From Prochlorococcus marinus XMU1402 (GTDB lineage Bacteria > Cyanobacteriota > Cyanobacteriia > PCC-6307 > Cyanobiaceae), in the NCBI RefSeq assembly GCF_017696205.1, contig NZ_JAAORD010000002.1:372001-436000 (forward strand): a DNA stretch of 64,000 nt. The letters are read 5' to 3'. The translations under genes were made by a program, and so were the position numbers. Positions 1-8,831 of the stretch are shown piece by piece; position 1 is the first letter of the stretch; every line of letters starts with the position of its first letter. The notes under the pieces were generated by a model, which worked only from the letters and a program-made list of their open reading frames with translations, was not told the DNA's origin and did not search any database.

Positions 1-1396
1 ATGATTCACCTAAATATAAAAAACTACCAAAACTTCTTTTAATTAATTCTTTAGACTTCTCTAAAGTATAACTTTGTAAAAGATTAAGTACCATTCCATA
101 GCTTGGAGTGAATTGACTTTCTAAAGCATTTGGTTTACTTATAGCCAGTGCACTTGCTTCTTTGGCACCTTCGAATCTTGTTTGTAATGTAACAACATAT
201 CCCTGGGTATCTTTTCCTCTTCTTCCAGCTCTTCCTGACATTTGCAAAAATTCACTGCTAAATAATAATCTATGGCCATCTTCTGTCCTTTTTGATAAAG
301 AAGAAATAACAGTTGTTCTTGCAGGCATATTTATTCCTGCAGCAAGAGTTTCAGTTGCAAAAACAACTTTTATTAAACCTTGCTGAAATAATTCCTCAAC
401 CAATTCTTTCCATGCAGGCAATAATCCAGCATGATGCGATGCAATACCGCGTTTTAATGCCTCGCATTGAGATTTATCTTTAATTGCTTCCTGATTATTT
501 TTAAGATAAACATCTAATTTTTGGGATATCATATTTGCTTCTGAATAATTTACTAAAGTTAAATCTTTTATATTCTCAATAGCCTTGTCACATCCTCTTC
601 TACTAAAAATAAAGTAAATAGCTGGCAACATACTCCGTTCAGCTAGTTTCGAGATCACAAAGCCAATTGAAGGAGACTTTGGTTGCATTATCCTGCCCAC
701 TTTCCCTCTTGTTTTCTGCCCTTTAGGAGCTCTCCAAATCTTACAGTTTGGATGAATTCCATTACCCTTATTATTTAAAAGTGGATGGAAGCCTTTAACA
801 CTACAAAAAATAAAATCAAGTGGGACTGGTCTCTTATCACTATTAATTAGTACTGTGGGGCCATGAACTTTTTCTATCCAATTTTGCAATTGATCTGCAT
901 TGGCTATTGTTGCTGATAAAGCAATTATTTGAGTTCTAGTAGGGCAATGGATTATAGTTTCTTCCCAAACTGTACCTCTTTGGGGGTCATTCATATAATG
1001 ACATTCATCAAGAATTACAGATTCTAAATTTTCTAAGGGATCATCAAATTCATCAAATTCGCCATAAAGCATGTTCCTAAAAATCTCAGTCGTCATGACT
1101 AAGATTGGTGCTTCTCTATTTATGCTGATATCTCCTGTTAAAAGACCAACTTTATTCTCACCATATTGATTAGCAAAATCTCTAAATTTTTGGTTTGATA
1201 GGGCCTTTAAAGGTGTTGTATAAAAAACTCTGCTCTCATGAGATAAGCCTCTATAGATAGCAAATTCACCTATCAATGTTTTACCCGAACCTGTTGGTGC
1301 TGTTAAAACAACAGAATTTCCGCTATTAATAGCTCGTATTGCTTCTAATTGGAAATCATCTAGCGGAAAGGGGAAATATTCCTCTAAATTAAGCAA
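1..1396 (-). CDS. Superfamily II DEAD/DEAH-box helicase, Ski2/Mtr4-like (3' part cut by window edge)
   Basis: An ATP-dependent RNA/DNA helicase. About 465 N-terminal residues are visible and the rest lies beyond the left edge. Translating the minus strand shows a Walker A motif (APTGSGKT) near the N-terminus, then DECH (Walker B), an SAT motif, and later the helicase C motifs ASHHAGLLP and QMSGRAGRRG, the set typical of Ski2/Mtr4-type helicases. No ATG precedes the domain. The frame is closed by a TAA at 1430-1432, and the only common start codon between it and the conserved part is TTG at 1396, which I chose. It is divergent from the biotin operon. The substrate cannot be told from sequence. 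Confidence 0.85.
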   Translation of the reverse strand, partial: MLNLEEYFPFPLDDFQLEAIRAINSGNSVVLTAPTGSGKTLIGEFAIYRGLSHESRVFYTTPLKALSNQKFRDFANQYGENKVGLLTGDISINREAPILVMTTEIFRNMLYGEFDEFDDPLENLESVILDECHYMNDPQRGTVWEETIIHCPTRTQIIALSATIANADQLQNWIEKVHGPTVLINSDKRPVPLDFIFCSVKGFHPLLNNKGNGIHPNCKIWRAPKGQKTRGKVGRIMQPKSPSIGFVISKLAERSMLPAIYFIFSRRGCDKAIENIKDLTLVNYSEANMISQKLDVYLKNNQEAIKDKSQCEALKRGIASHHAGLLPAWKELVEELFQQGLIKVVFATETLAAGINMPARTTVISSLSKRTEDGHRLLFSSEFLQMSGRAGRRGKDTQGYVVTLQTRFEGAKEASALAISKPNALESQFTPSYGMVLNLLQSYTLEKSKELIKRSFGSFLYLGES

Positions 1397-1439
1397 TAAT
1401 TGTGATTGAAGAGAGGATGAGTTAACTTCTTAATATATG

Positions 1440-1451
1440 ATCTATATAGAT
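1440..1451. promoter_or_regulatory. 12-bp perfect palindrome between helicase gene and biotin operon
   Basis: The bases ATCTATATAGAT read identically on both strands and lie in the 139-bp divergent intergenic space, about 85 bp upstream of bioF. The rest of the space is plain AT-rich sequence. A TATATT at 1517-1522 could be a -10 element for bioF, with a very short leader. The palindrome could be an operator, but in such AT-rich DNA it could also be chance. Confidence 0.25.
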
Positions 1452-1535
1452 ATTAATAAACAAAAAATACCTTGCAAACTTTAAAAGTAAATCTAAATCT
1501 TTTTAATTAAATCCAATATATTTTATTTTGCCAAA

Positions 1536-2675
1536 ATGAAAAAAGTAAAAATTCCAAAAAATAGAATCCGTGAATTAAAAACATTTTCTTTAGGTAAAAA
1601 ATCCTTCGAACTTCTAAGTTTAAATTCGCAAAATAAAAAACTTATAGACTTATGCAGTAATGATTATTTTGGATTAAGCAGGGACAAGGATTTAATAAAA
1701 GCTGCTTACGAAATAAGCTTGTTAGAAGGCTTTGGTTCAGGAAGCTCTAGGTTTATTACAGGTTCAAGACCAATCCATAAATTATTAGAAACAGAACTTG
1801 CCAAGTGGCTTGATCAAGAGAAAGTATTACTTTTCCCAAGCGGATTTCAAGCAAATATAGCCGCTATCCAGGCTTTAGCAAACAGAAATAGTATCGTAAT
1901 AGCAGATAAATTGATCCATAACTCTTTATTGGTTGGAGTCAAAGCTGCTCAAGCAAAACTAGTTCGATTCTCACACAATAATTTAAAAGATTTAGAAGAT
2001 AAAATTATTAAATCTAACCCCACAAAAAATTCCATTTTAGTTGTTGTTGAATCTCTTTATAGCATGGAGGGATCAATTGCCCCGCTCAGAGAAATAACGG
2101 AAATTTGCAAAAAAAATAGTGTACAATTATTAGTTGACGAAGCTCATGCAATTGGAATCTTGGGACCTGAAGGCAGGGGTTTAAGTTTTAATTGTCGTTC
2201 AGATATAACTATGATTACTGGAACTTTTGGAAAAGCATTTGGAAGCGGTGGAGCTTTCATAGCTTCCAATTCAGAGATTGGAGAATATCTTATCCAAACA
2301 AGTGGTGCATTTAGGTATACAACCGCACTTGCGCCATCTTTAGCTGCTGGGGCGCTAGAAGGTTTAAAAAAAATTTTAGAAAATAAAGAATGGGGGAATG
2401 ATTTGTTATCTTCTGCAAATGTATGGAAAGATGAAATTATTAAAAATTTTAGTTTTCCAGTTCAGGGAGATTTTCACATTTTATCAATTATTGTTGGCCA
2501 AGAAGAGAAAGCAATTTATCTACAAAAATATCTCGAAGAAAAAGGGTTTTTAGCAATTGCGATAAGACCTCCAACTGTTCCAGTGGGGCAATCAAGAATC
2601 AGAATAACAATACGAAGAAACTTAGACTTTAATCTGCTAAATAATTTCATTGCAGTATTAAAAGAGTTTAAATGA
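1536..2675 (+). CDS. bioF: 8-amino-7-oxononanoate synthase (KAPA synthase)
   Basis: A PLP enzyme that condenses pimeloyl-ACP (or -CoA) with L-alanine to give KAPA, the first step of biotin ring assembly. Of 379 residues, the alpha-oxoamine synthase signatures are visible: D201-E-A-H204 for cofactor binding and the Schiff-base lysine K233 in a GTFGKAFG motif. Length is normal for the family. It is the first gene of the bioF-bioK-bioC-bioD-bioA operon, and its stop overlaps the next start (ATGA). Context and motifs separate it from its relative 2-amino-3-ketobutyrate CoA ligase. Confidence 0.95.
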   Translation: MKKVKIPKNRIRELKTFSLGKKSFELLSLNSQNKKLIDLCSNDYFGLSRDKDLIKAAYEISLLEGFGSGSSRFITGSRPIHKLLETELAKWLDQEKVLLFPSGFQANIAAIQALANRNSIVIADKLIHNSLLVGVKAAQAKLVRFSHNNLKDLEDKIIKSNPTKNSILVVVESLYSMEGSIAPLREITEICKKNSVQLLVDEAHAIGILGPEGRGLSFNCRSDITMITGTFGKAFGSGGAFIASNSEIGEYLIQTSGAFRYTTALAPSLAAGALEGLKKILENKEWGNDLLSSANVWKDEIIKNFSFPVQGDFHILSIIVGQEEKAIYLQKYLEEKGFLAIAIRPPTVPVGQSRIRITIRRNLDFNLLNNFIAVLKEFK

Positions 2676-3376
2676 AACAAATTATTACTCAACATGGTTG
2701 GGGACTAAATAAATATTTCTGGGATGATTATAAAGTTGATTTTTTAAATAATAATTGGCATTGGCAAGATAATGACAGGGGCTATTTTTCGACAAATAAT
2801 TATCAAGCAAAATGGATTGAAAGCGAATCTAAAAAAGAAATCAGAATGACTTTATGCCATTCATTTGGTTTTCATTTAATGCCAAAAAAAATTTTAAAAG
2901 AAGCAACTCATATTGTTCTTATAAATTCTTTTAATAATTTTCTTCCTTTTAGTAATAAGAGAAACTTTATTTTGAGGTCTCTAAAAAGAATGGAAACAAA
3001 AATCATAAAAGATGAACCTAAGGATATGTTGAAAGAATTTATATATAGATCATTTATGCCAAATCATATGAATAATAGTTTTAAAAATATCTTTTATAAA
3101 AGTCTAGAGAGTTTAAATAAAACTCTTCTTTTAAGTGATTTAAAAGAACTTTACATCAATAGAGATTTTCCAGTATTTTTAAGAAAAAATTGCAAAATTA
3201 TTTTTATAAAATCAGAAAATGATTTAATTCTTGACAACGAATCAAATAATAACTTTTTAGATTCCTTAAATAAAACACTTGAAAGGAAGCCAATTTTAAT
3301 TAAATTAGCTCAACAAGGTCATTGCTTGAATAATTTAAATTTATACGAGATCTTACGTAATACGCTTAACAATTGA
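2672..3376 (+). CDS. bioK: Probable pimeloyl-ACP methyl ester esterase, BioK type
   Basis: A 234-residue alpha/beta-hydrolase-like protein between bioF and bioC. In picocyanobacteria this is the place of BioK, which replaces E. coli BioH and removes the methyl group once the pimeloyl chain is complete. The sequence shows a nucleophile-elbow-like C62-H-S-F-G66 with S64 as likely nucleophile. D184 (in SENDLILD) and H217 (in QQGHCL) are in the order expected for a Ser-Asp-His triad. The N-terminal QHGWG resembles the oxyanion-hole HGWG seen in BioH-like proteins. It overlaps bioF by 4 nt. Function is inferred from context plus motifs. Confidence 0.8.
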   Translation: MKQIITQHGWGLNKYFWDDYKVDFLNNNWHWQDNDRGYFSTNNYQAKWIESESKKEIRMTLCHSFGFHLMPKKILKEATHIVLINSFNNFLPFSNKRNFILRSLKRMETKIIKDEPKDMLKEFIYRSFMPNHMNNSFKNIFYKSLESLNKTLLLSDLKELYINRDFPVFLRKNCKIIFIKSENDLILDNESNNNFLDSLNKTLERKPILIKLAQQGHCLNNLNLYEILRNTLNN

Positions 3377-3377
3377 A

Positions 3378-4136
3378 ATGAATAGTAAAAAGTGGAATGA
3401 GAAAATAAAAAATAATTTTAATGATGCTGCATATCGGTATTTAGAGCATTCAAATATTCAGAAATTTTTTGCAAAAAAGATTGTTCATCTTATCAAAGAA
3501 TTAAATCCTCAAAAAAAAGGTGAATGGATAGATCTAGGATCAGGACCAGGACTATTAGCAGATGAAATAGAAAGAATTTCTCCCCAAAAAGTATCCAGAA
3601 TTGATTTCAGCAAGAAAATGCTTCTTGAGAATAAATTATCTAGAAAAAAAATTTTATGGGATTTGAATAATGATTTACCTTCTGAAATAAATAACTGTTC
3701 TCTATTAACATCTAACTTTTGCATACATTGGTTAAACAACCCAGAAAAGATAATAAAAAATTGGTTTAACAAATTAACACCTGGAGGTTTTTTAATCATT
3801 TCATATCCATCAAAAGATTGTTTTCCTGAATGGAAAGATACTTGTAAAGAAATTGATATTGAATATAGTGGTCTTAATTTCCTTTGTTCTAAAGAATTAT
3901 TAAAAGATTTCAAATCAACTGAAATACATTATTCAAAACGGTTTAATTATCTTGAAAATTTTGAAGATGTATATAAACTTTTTAGAAGCATTAAAAATGT
4001 AGGAGCACAATCAACAAACTGTAAACGCAAAACAGTGAAAGAGTTAAAGGAAATTCAAAAGTTTTGGCCAAAGAATTACAATAATACAGTGAACCTTTCA
4101 TGGCAAGTTGAGATTCAAATCATAAAGAAATTATGA
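3378..4136 (+). CDS. bioC: Malonyl-ACP/CoA O-methyltransferase
   Basis: A SAM-dependent methyltransferase that methylates the free carboxyl of malonyl-ACP, so fatty acid synthesis can build the pimeloyl chain; the BioK-type esterase upstream reverses the protection. The SAM-binding motif D52-L-G-S-G-P-G58 is visible, followed by class I methyltransferase segments including LTPGGFLIIS. Its 252 residues match BioC. The start lies 1 nt after the preceding stop, and its own end overlaps bioD as ATGA, indicating translational coupling. Confidence 0.9.
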   Translation: MNSKKWNEKIKNNFNDAAYRYLEHSNIQKFFAKKIVHLIKELNPQKKGEWIDLGSGPGLLADEIERISPQKVSRIDFSKKMLLENKLSRKKILWDLNNDLPSEINNCSLLTSNFCIHWLNNPEKIIKNWFNKLTPGGFLIISYPSKDCFPEWKDTCKEIDIEYSGLNFLCSKELLKDFKSTEIHYSKRFNYLENFEDVYKLFRSIKNVGAQSTNCKRKTVKELKEIQKFWPKNYNNTVNLSWQVEIQIIKKL

Positions 4137-4798
4137 GGATTCAGGATAGTATTTTCAAATTTATAATTTGTGGAACAGATACTGATATTGGAAAAACTTT
4201 AATAAGCTCTTTTTTCGTTAAAGGATTAAATTCCTTTTATTGGAAACCTATTCAAAGTGGGATTGAATCGCAAACTGATAGTCAAACTGTAGAACAACTT
4301 GCACAAGTAAGTAAAGAGAAAATAATCAAAGAAGCTTATGTCTTTACAAAACCTCTTTCTCCGCATTGGGCTGCTGAAATAGATCAAAAAGCTATTAACT
4401 TTGACAAGTTGAGATTGCCAAAAGTACAAGGGCCACTAATTATAGAAACTGCAGGTGGATTAATGGTTCCAATAACACGCAATTTTTTGCAAATAGATCA
4501 AATAAAAGAATGGAATCTTCCGGTAATACTTGTATGTAAGAGCTCACTTGGTACTCTTAACCATACCCTGCTTAGTATTGAGGCCTTAAAACGAAGAAAT
4601 ATTGAGATTTTAGGTTTAGTAGTCAATGGCGAAAAACACCTAGATAATCCAAAAACTCTAGTTGATTTTAGTGGTATTCCTTTAATTGCTGAATTTCCTT
4701 ACATCAAAAAAATGGACTCAAATAATTTAGATATACTATGGAAAGAACTAGACATCAAGAATAAGTTGATCTCACTATTAAACTCAAAAATAAGTTAA
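4133..4798 (+). CDS. bioD: Dethiobiotin synthetase
   Basis: An ATP-dependent carboxylase that closes the ureido ring of dethiobiotin from DAPA and CO2. A P-loop near the N-terminus reads G14-T-D-T-D-I-G-K-T22, the specific BioD form. The segment WKPIQSG carries the lysine-containing substrate loop, and ETAGG is present mid-protein. Its 221 residues are normal. It overlaps bioC by 4 nt, and its stop is directly followed by the bioA start, so the two are probably co-translated. Confidence 0.93.
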   Translation: MRIQDSIFKFIICGTDTDIGKTLISSFFVKGLNSFYWKPIQSGIESQTDSQTVEQLAQVSKEKIIKEAYVFTKPLSPHWAAEIDQKAINFDKLRLPKVQGPLIIETAGGLMVPITRNFLQIDQIKEWNLPVILVCKSSLGTLNHTLLSIEALKRRNIEILGLVVNGEKHLDNPKTLVDFSGIPLIAEFPYIKKMDSNNLDILWKELDIKNKLISLLNSKIS

Positions 4799-6100
4799 AT
4801 GAAATCTTTGGATTCAAAAACTCCAAATCAAGATTGGCACCCAAATATTTGGCCACCTTTTACGCAAATCAATAACAGCAAACCGCAGATAGAAGTAACT
4901 CGTGGTAAAGATGCCCTCCTATTTACTAAAGATCCTAAGAAAGAACTAATAGATGCAATTAGTAGTTGGTGGGTAACTCTTCATGGTCATAGTAACGAAT
5001 ATATTGCGGATGCTATTTTTGATCAATCAAAAAAACTTGAGCAAGTTATATTTGCTGATTTCTTACATCCACAGGCAAAAAAATTAGCTGAAAGACTTAG
5101 TGAATTAACAAAACTAGAAAGATTATTCTTTTCTGATAACGGTTCTACTGCAGTTGAAGTCGCTTTAAAAATTGCCTTCCAATCATGGCAAAATAGAGGG
5201 GAGACAAGAACTCAAATAGTAGCTTTTGATGGGGCATATCATGGCGATACATTTGGCGCAATGGCTTTAGGTGAAAGAAATATTTTTAATGAGAATTTCG
5301 ATAATCTTATGTTCCCAGTTAGAAGAGTCCCATGGCCTTCAACTTGGATGAACGATGAAGAAGTAGAAAATAAAGAAAATAAGGCGATCCAAAAATTAGA
5401 AACTCTTCTTAAAACTCCCACAGTTGCAGTAATCCTTGAGCCACTTGTTCAAGGAGCAGGAGGGATGAATATGGTTAGGCCTCAGTTTATAAAAAAAGTT
5501 TCAGAAATTATAAAAAATAATAATTCTTTGTTAATTGCTGATGAAGTATTGACTGGGTTTGGAAGATGTGGAACCCTTTTTGCTTTTCAAAAGGCAAAAA
5601 TCATTCCTGATTTAATGAGTATTTCAAAAGGTTTAACTGGTGGATTTTTACCGATGGGAATAACTTTATGTAAAGAAAAAATTTTTCAATCCTTTATTGA
5701 TGATTCCCCAAGAAAAACTTTTTGGCATGGACATAGTTTTACTGCTAATCCTTTAGGTTGTGCTGCAGCAAACGCTAGCCTTGATTTATTAGAAAAAGAA
5801 CCACAAAAATACCTTTCATTTGAAGAAAAACATTTATCTCATCTAATTAAATTTAAAAACTTACCTTATATAAAGAAGGTTAGGGTATCCGGCACAATAG
5901 CTGCCTTCGATTTAGATATGGGAAACAAAAAAGGTTATTTCAATAATATTGGGAAAGAAATTAAGAGTCTTGCAATGGAGCAAGGTTTATTCATTAGGCC
6001 CCTTGGGAATGTTATTTACCTCTTGCCGCCTCTCTGTATAACAGATGATCAATTGGGCAAAAGTTACTGGATAATAAGGCATATCTTAGACAATCTTTAG
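4799..6100 (+). CDS. bioA: Adenosylmethionine-8-amino-7-oxononanoate aminotransferase
   Basis: A class III PLP aminotransferase converting KAPA to DAPA with SAM as amino donor. Visible signatures are SSWWVTLHGH near the N-terminus (typical of BioA), SDNGSTAVEVALK for phosphate binding, D248-E-V for the cofactor ring and the Schiff-base lysine K277 in ISKGLTGG. 433 residues. It is the last gene of the operon, with no gap after bioD. The step after BioD, biotin synthase bioB, is not in this window. The end faces the next minus-strand gene with only 8 nt between stops. Confidence 0.94.
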   Translation: MKSLDSKTPNQDWHPNIWPPFTQINNSKPQIEVTRGKDALLFTKDPKKELIDAISSWWVTLHGHSNEYIADAIFDQSKKLEQVIFADFLHPQAKKLAERLSELTKLERLFFSDNGSTAVEVALKIAFQSWQNRGETRTQIVAFDGAYHGDTFGAMALGERNIFNENFDNLMFPVRRVPWPSTWMNDEEVENKENKAIQKLETLLKTPTVAVILEPLVQGAGGMNMVRPQFIKKVSEIIKNNNSLLIADEVLTGFGRCGTLFAFQKAKIIPDLMSISKGLTGGFLPMGITLCKEKIFQSFIDDSPRKTFWHGHSFTANPLGCAAANASLDLLEKEPQKYLSFEEKHLSHLIKFKNLPYIKKVRVSGTIAAFDLDMGNKKGYFNNIGKEIKSLAMEQGLFIRPLGNVIYLLPPLCITDDQLGKSYWIIRHILDNL

Positions 6101-6108
6101 ATAGAAGT

Positions 6109-6366
6109 TTAAGGTCCCTGCAATATTGCATTTTCCACATCTTCTCTATTAATGCAGTAGGAAAATAGTCTTTTAGTTTCTTGTCCTTCACTTTCCCATG
6201 TAACACTTAAATCTTCTTGTTCAAAAATAATAGTTGCATTCCAATTTGAAAGTAACAGATACCATTTAGATGGATTATTAATATCCTTCACAGCACCTAA
6301 ACCAGTTAGCCACAATTCCAATGATTGCAGTGAATTTTGATTGATAGGTTTTTTAGAGGGATTCAC
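6109..6366 (-). CDS. Small conserved cyanobacterial protein, DUF3143-like
   Basis: 85 residues, no membrane segment or signal peptide. The pattern LQSLELWLTGLGA followed by a beta-rich, tryptophan-containing segment resembles the DUF3143 family of cyanobacteria and plastids, whose role is unknown. The start codon is GTG at 6366; no ATG is available in frame. It follows the J-domain gene by 15 nt on the same strand, so the two are probably one transcript. Assigned from memory of the family. Confidence 0.6.
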   Translation of the reverse strand: MNPSKKPINQNSLQSLELWLTGLGAVKDINNPSKWYLLLSNWNATIIFEQEDLSVTWESEGQETKRLFSYCINREDVENAILQGP

Positions 6367-6381
6367 AGACTTTTTTTAAAA

Positions 6382-6822
6382 TTATTTAATTAGCCAAAGC
6401 GGTATTGTCTCTAATTCTTTTCCAGTAATAGAAGCAATAAAAATCGAACCAATTAAACTTATAGAAATGATGATAATTAAAAGGAACAAAGAAAACAATT
6501 CTCCATTCGAAAAAGGTCTTCTATTTCCTATTAAATTTTGATTATTAGAATCGATTACTAAATTATTTAAAACATTAGTATTATTTTTAATCCTAGAGTT
6601 TTCTTTTAGTTTGTCATCATATATTTTCCTTAAATTACTATTATTTAAATGTTCATAAGCTTCAAGAACTTCTTGAAATTTACTTTTAGCAACGTCTATT
6701 TCTAATGAAGTTGTATCGGGATGCAACTCAATAGAAAGTTTACAAAATGCCTTTCTTAATTCATGATTGGATGCATTTTCATTTACACCTAAAATTTTGT
6801 AATAGGAAGTTTCCCTTTTCAA
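6382..6822 (-). CDS. J-domain (DnaJ-like) protein with C-terminal membrane anchor
   Basis: 146 residues. Residues about 6-70 form a J domain, with YYKILGV at the start and the diagnostic H34-P-D36 loop that stimulates Hsp70 ATPase. Low-complexity linker follows, then a single strongly hydrophobic segment near residues 111-133, so the J domain is probably tethered to a membrane. No zinc-finger or client-binding DnaJ domains are present. It starts with TTG at 6822, since no ATG precedes the J domain. It is divergent from rsmG (62-bp gap) and probably co-transcribed with the DUF3143-like gene. Confidence 0.8.
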   Translation of the reverse strand: MKRETSYYKILGVNENASNHELRKAFCKLSIELHPDTTSLEIDVAKSKFQEVLEAYEHLNNSNLRKIYDDKLKENSRIKNNTNVLNNLVIDSNNQNLIGNRRPFSNGELFSLFLLIIIISISLIGSIFIASITGKELETIPLWLIK

Positions 6823-6884
6823 AATAATCTTTTATTAATATTGTAATTCTAATAAATTTTTACTAAATAGAATGTATTTAATGG

Positions 6885-7625
6885 ATGGTTAAAATTCATA
6901 TTAATAACGAAATGAAAAAACAAAACATTCCAGAAGAAATTCTTTCCTTAATAACTGAAGAAGAAATAAATTTATTTCAAGAGTTACAAATTAAAATTAA
7001 AGAATTAAATAATAAGACCAATCTCACAAGATTAACTGATGGTGATGATTATTGGGTATCTCAAGTTTTTGACAGCATTTGGCCATTCAAAGCTTTCACG
7101 AATATTAATTTTGATAATAAAAAATTTTTAGATATTGGATCAGGCTGTGGCTTCCCAGGTTTAGCTTATGCAATAACTCATCCTAATTCTGAGATTTACC
7201 TAATTGATTCTTTGAAAAAGAAAACAGATGCAATAAAAATTTTAGTTGAGCAGATCAATTTCAAAAACAATATTCATGTAATCAATGATCGTATTGAGAA
7301 TTTAGCCCACCAACTGTCAATGAGAAATAATTTTAATATTGCAACAACTAGAGCGGTTAGTAATCCATCAACAGTTTCAGAATATATACTACCAATGTTA
7401 AAAAAAGAAGGGTTTGGAGTTTTATATTGTGGCAAATGGACGAATCAAGAAAGCAAAAATCTAGATAAAACTTTAGAAATATTAGAAGGGAAAGTTAAAG
7501 ATAAAAAAGAGATACTATTACCAAGAAATAAAGGCACCCGAAATATTATTCTTATTCAACCAAAGAATTTTTGTCCTGAAATTTACCCAAGAAAAGTTGG
7601 CAAACCTGAAAAAAATCCATTATGA
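6885..7625 (+). CDS. rsmG: 16S rRNA (guanine527-N7)-methyltransferase
   Basis: Methylates G527 of 16S rRNA using SAM. 246 residues with the RsmG SAM motif F81-LDIGSGCGFPG92, preceded by NLTRL and followed by TTRAVS, both typical of GidB/RsmG. Two starts are possible: ATG 6885 as given, or ATG 6912 (MKKQNIPEE), which fits homologue N-termini about as well. It converges on the next gene with 2 nt between stop codons. Confidence 0.92.
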   Translation: MVKIHINNEMKKQNIPEEILSLITEEEINLFQELQIKIKELNNKTNLTRLTDGDDYWVSQVFDSIWPFKAFTNINFDNKKFLDIGSGCGFPGLAYAITHPNSEIYLIDSLKKKTDAIKILVEQINFKNNIHVINDRIENLAHQLSMRNNFNIATTRAVSNPSTVSEYILPMLKKEGFGVLYCGKWTNQESKNLDKTLEILEGKVKDKKEILLPRNKGTRNIILIQPKNFCPEIYPRKVGKPEKNPL

Positions 7626-7627
7626 AA

Positions 7628-8821
7628 TTATTTTCTTGATAATCTTTTAGCATTCTTATCTCCAAACTTTTCTTTTAAATTTCTCAATTTTTTTATAACT
7701 TTTTTTGGGTTTATATGACCTTCTAATACTTTCAATAATTGCCCTTCAGAAACATCCACATCGAGTAAATTAGAATTAGATCCTGGAAACCAATGACTGC
7801 CATTCCCAAGCAGTTGATATCTAGCTCTTGCAAATCCATCCATATCCAACCACTCTATTAAATTAGAAAGCCATAGCAAAACGGGAATATTAATATTACC
7901 AGGAGTATATTCCCAACTCGGTAGATTTCTATTCCAATTTTGGTGCCACTCTAGACCTAAAGCATTAATTGATTCCTGCCTTAATCTATTTATTATATTT
8001 GGAACATACTTATCGGATTCTGATAACAACGAAACAGCTTCTAAATGAAGATCAAAATCTGTCTCTTTTGCGATACCCACACTAATGGTATGGACATTAT
8101 TATTTCTTAAACAAAAAAGATCATTAAAAACTATAGGATGAAGTGGTCTACAAAGTTCCAACATTTTGTTTGAGGGAGTATGAAGATGTCCTCCTTTATC
8201 AGTAGGACTTATTATAAAAACCCCAAGATCATACTTATTTGCTAAATTTATAACCTTTGCATTTTCCTGATTAATGAAATACCAGTGCAAATTTACATAA
8301 TCAAATAAATTTGTTGAAATAGCCTTCTCAATTAGCGAAGATTTTCCATGCGTCGAAAATCCAATTGAACCTATTAAATTTTGTTTTTGAAAATTTCTTA
8401 AAATGTCAATACAACCTCCATCTTTAACAGATTGGTGTAAATGCTCATCAGTATTGATCCCATGTATTGCAAGCAAGTCAATTCTGTTAACTTTCAATTT
8501 TTCAATACTAGTCAAAACATCTTTCTCAAAAATTTCCGGATCAATATTTGGTGGGACCTTTGTTTGAATAATATTTGGAATTGTTTTAGTATTTTGAAAC
8601 CCCATTCCTAATTGCACCTCAGAAGTTCCATAATACTTAGCAGTTTCGACATGACTAAGGCCATATTTGTTAGCCAGTTTCAAAATATTCTCTACTTTGT
8701 TTTGTTCTTTATAAGAAATCTCAGAGAAATCTAATTGATCCCAACTTTTTTGAAATCTCATGCCACCCAAAGATAAAATAGGAATCTTCAGATTGGTTCT
8801 ACCAAATCTACGATATTGCAT
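7628..8821 (-). CDS. Aldo/keto reductase family oxidoreductase
   Basis: A 397-residue NAD(P)H-dependent oxidoreductase of the aldo/keto reductase (TIM barrel) family. The N-terminus (YRRFGRTNLKIPILSLGGM) is typical. The catalytic tetrad maps to E59 (in VETAKYYG, where most families have Asp), Y64, K88 and H120. The last ~100 residues hold no cysteine cluster, unlike bacterial relatives with a C-terminal ferredoxin domain. A stand-alone ferredoxin gene lies 10 nt upstream. It is the last gene of the DUF2997-ycf35-ferredoxin operon. Substrate unknown. Confidence 0.85.
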   Translation of the reverse strand: MQYRRFGRTNLKIPILSLGGMRFQKSWDQLDFSEISYKEQNKVENILKLANKYGLSHVETAKYYGTSEVQLGMGFQNTKTIPNIIQTKVPPNIDPEIFEKDVLTSIEKLKVNRIDLLAIHGINTDEHLHQSVKDGGCIDILRNFQKQNLIGSIGFSTHGKSSLIEKAISTNLFDYVNLHWYFINQENAKVINLANKYDLGVFIISPTDKGGHLHTPSNKMLELCRPLHPIVFNDLFCLRNNNVHTISVGIAKETDFDLHLEAVSLLSESDKYVPNIINRLRQESINALGLEWHQNWNRNLPSWEYTPGNINIPVLLWLSNLIEWLDMDGFARARYQLLGNGSHWFPGSNSNLLDVDVSEGQLLKVLEGHINPKKVIKKLRNLKEKFGDKNAKRLSRK

Positions 8822-8831
8822 CTTTTGTATA

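Noticed and set aside
162-386. 74-residue plus-strand frame near the left edge
   Set aside because: It is opposite the conserved helicase motifs (SGRAGRRG region) and has no features of its own.
3509-3913. 134-residue frame on the minus strand opposite bioC
   Set aside because: It lies wholly within bioC, shows no domain, and is a mirror of a well-supported gene.
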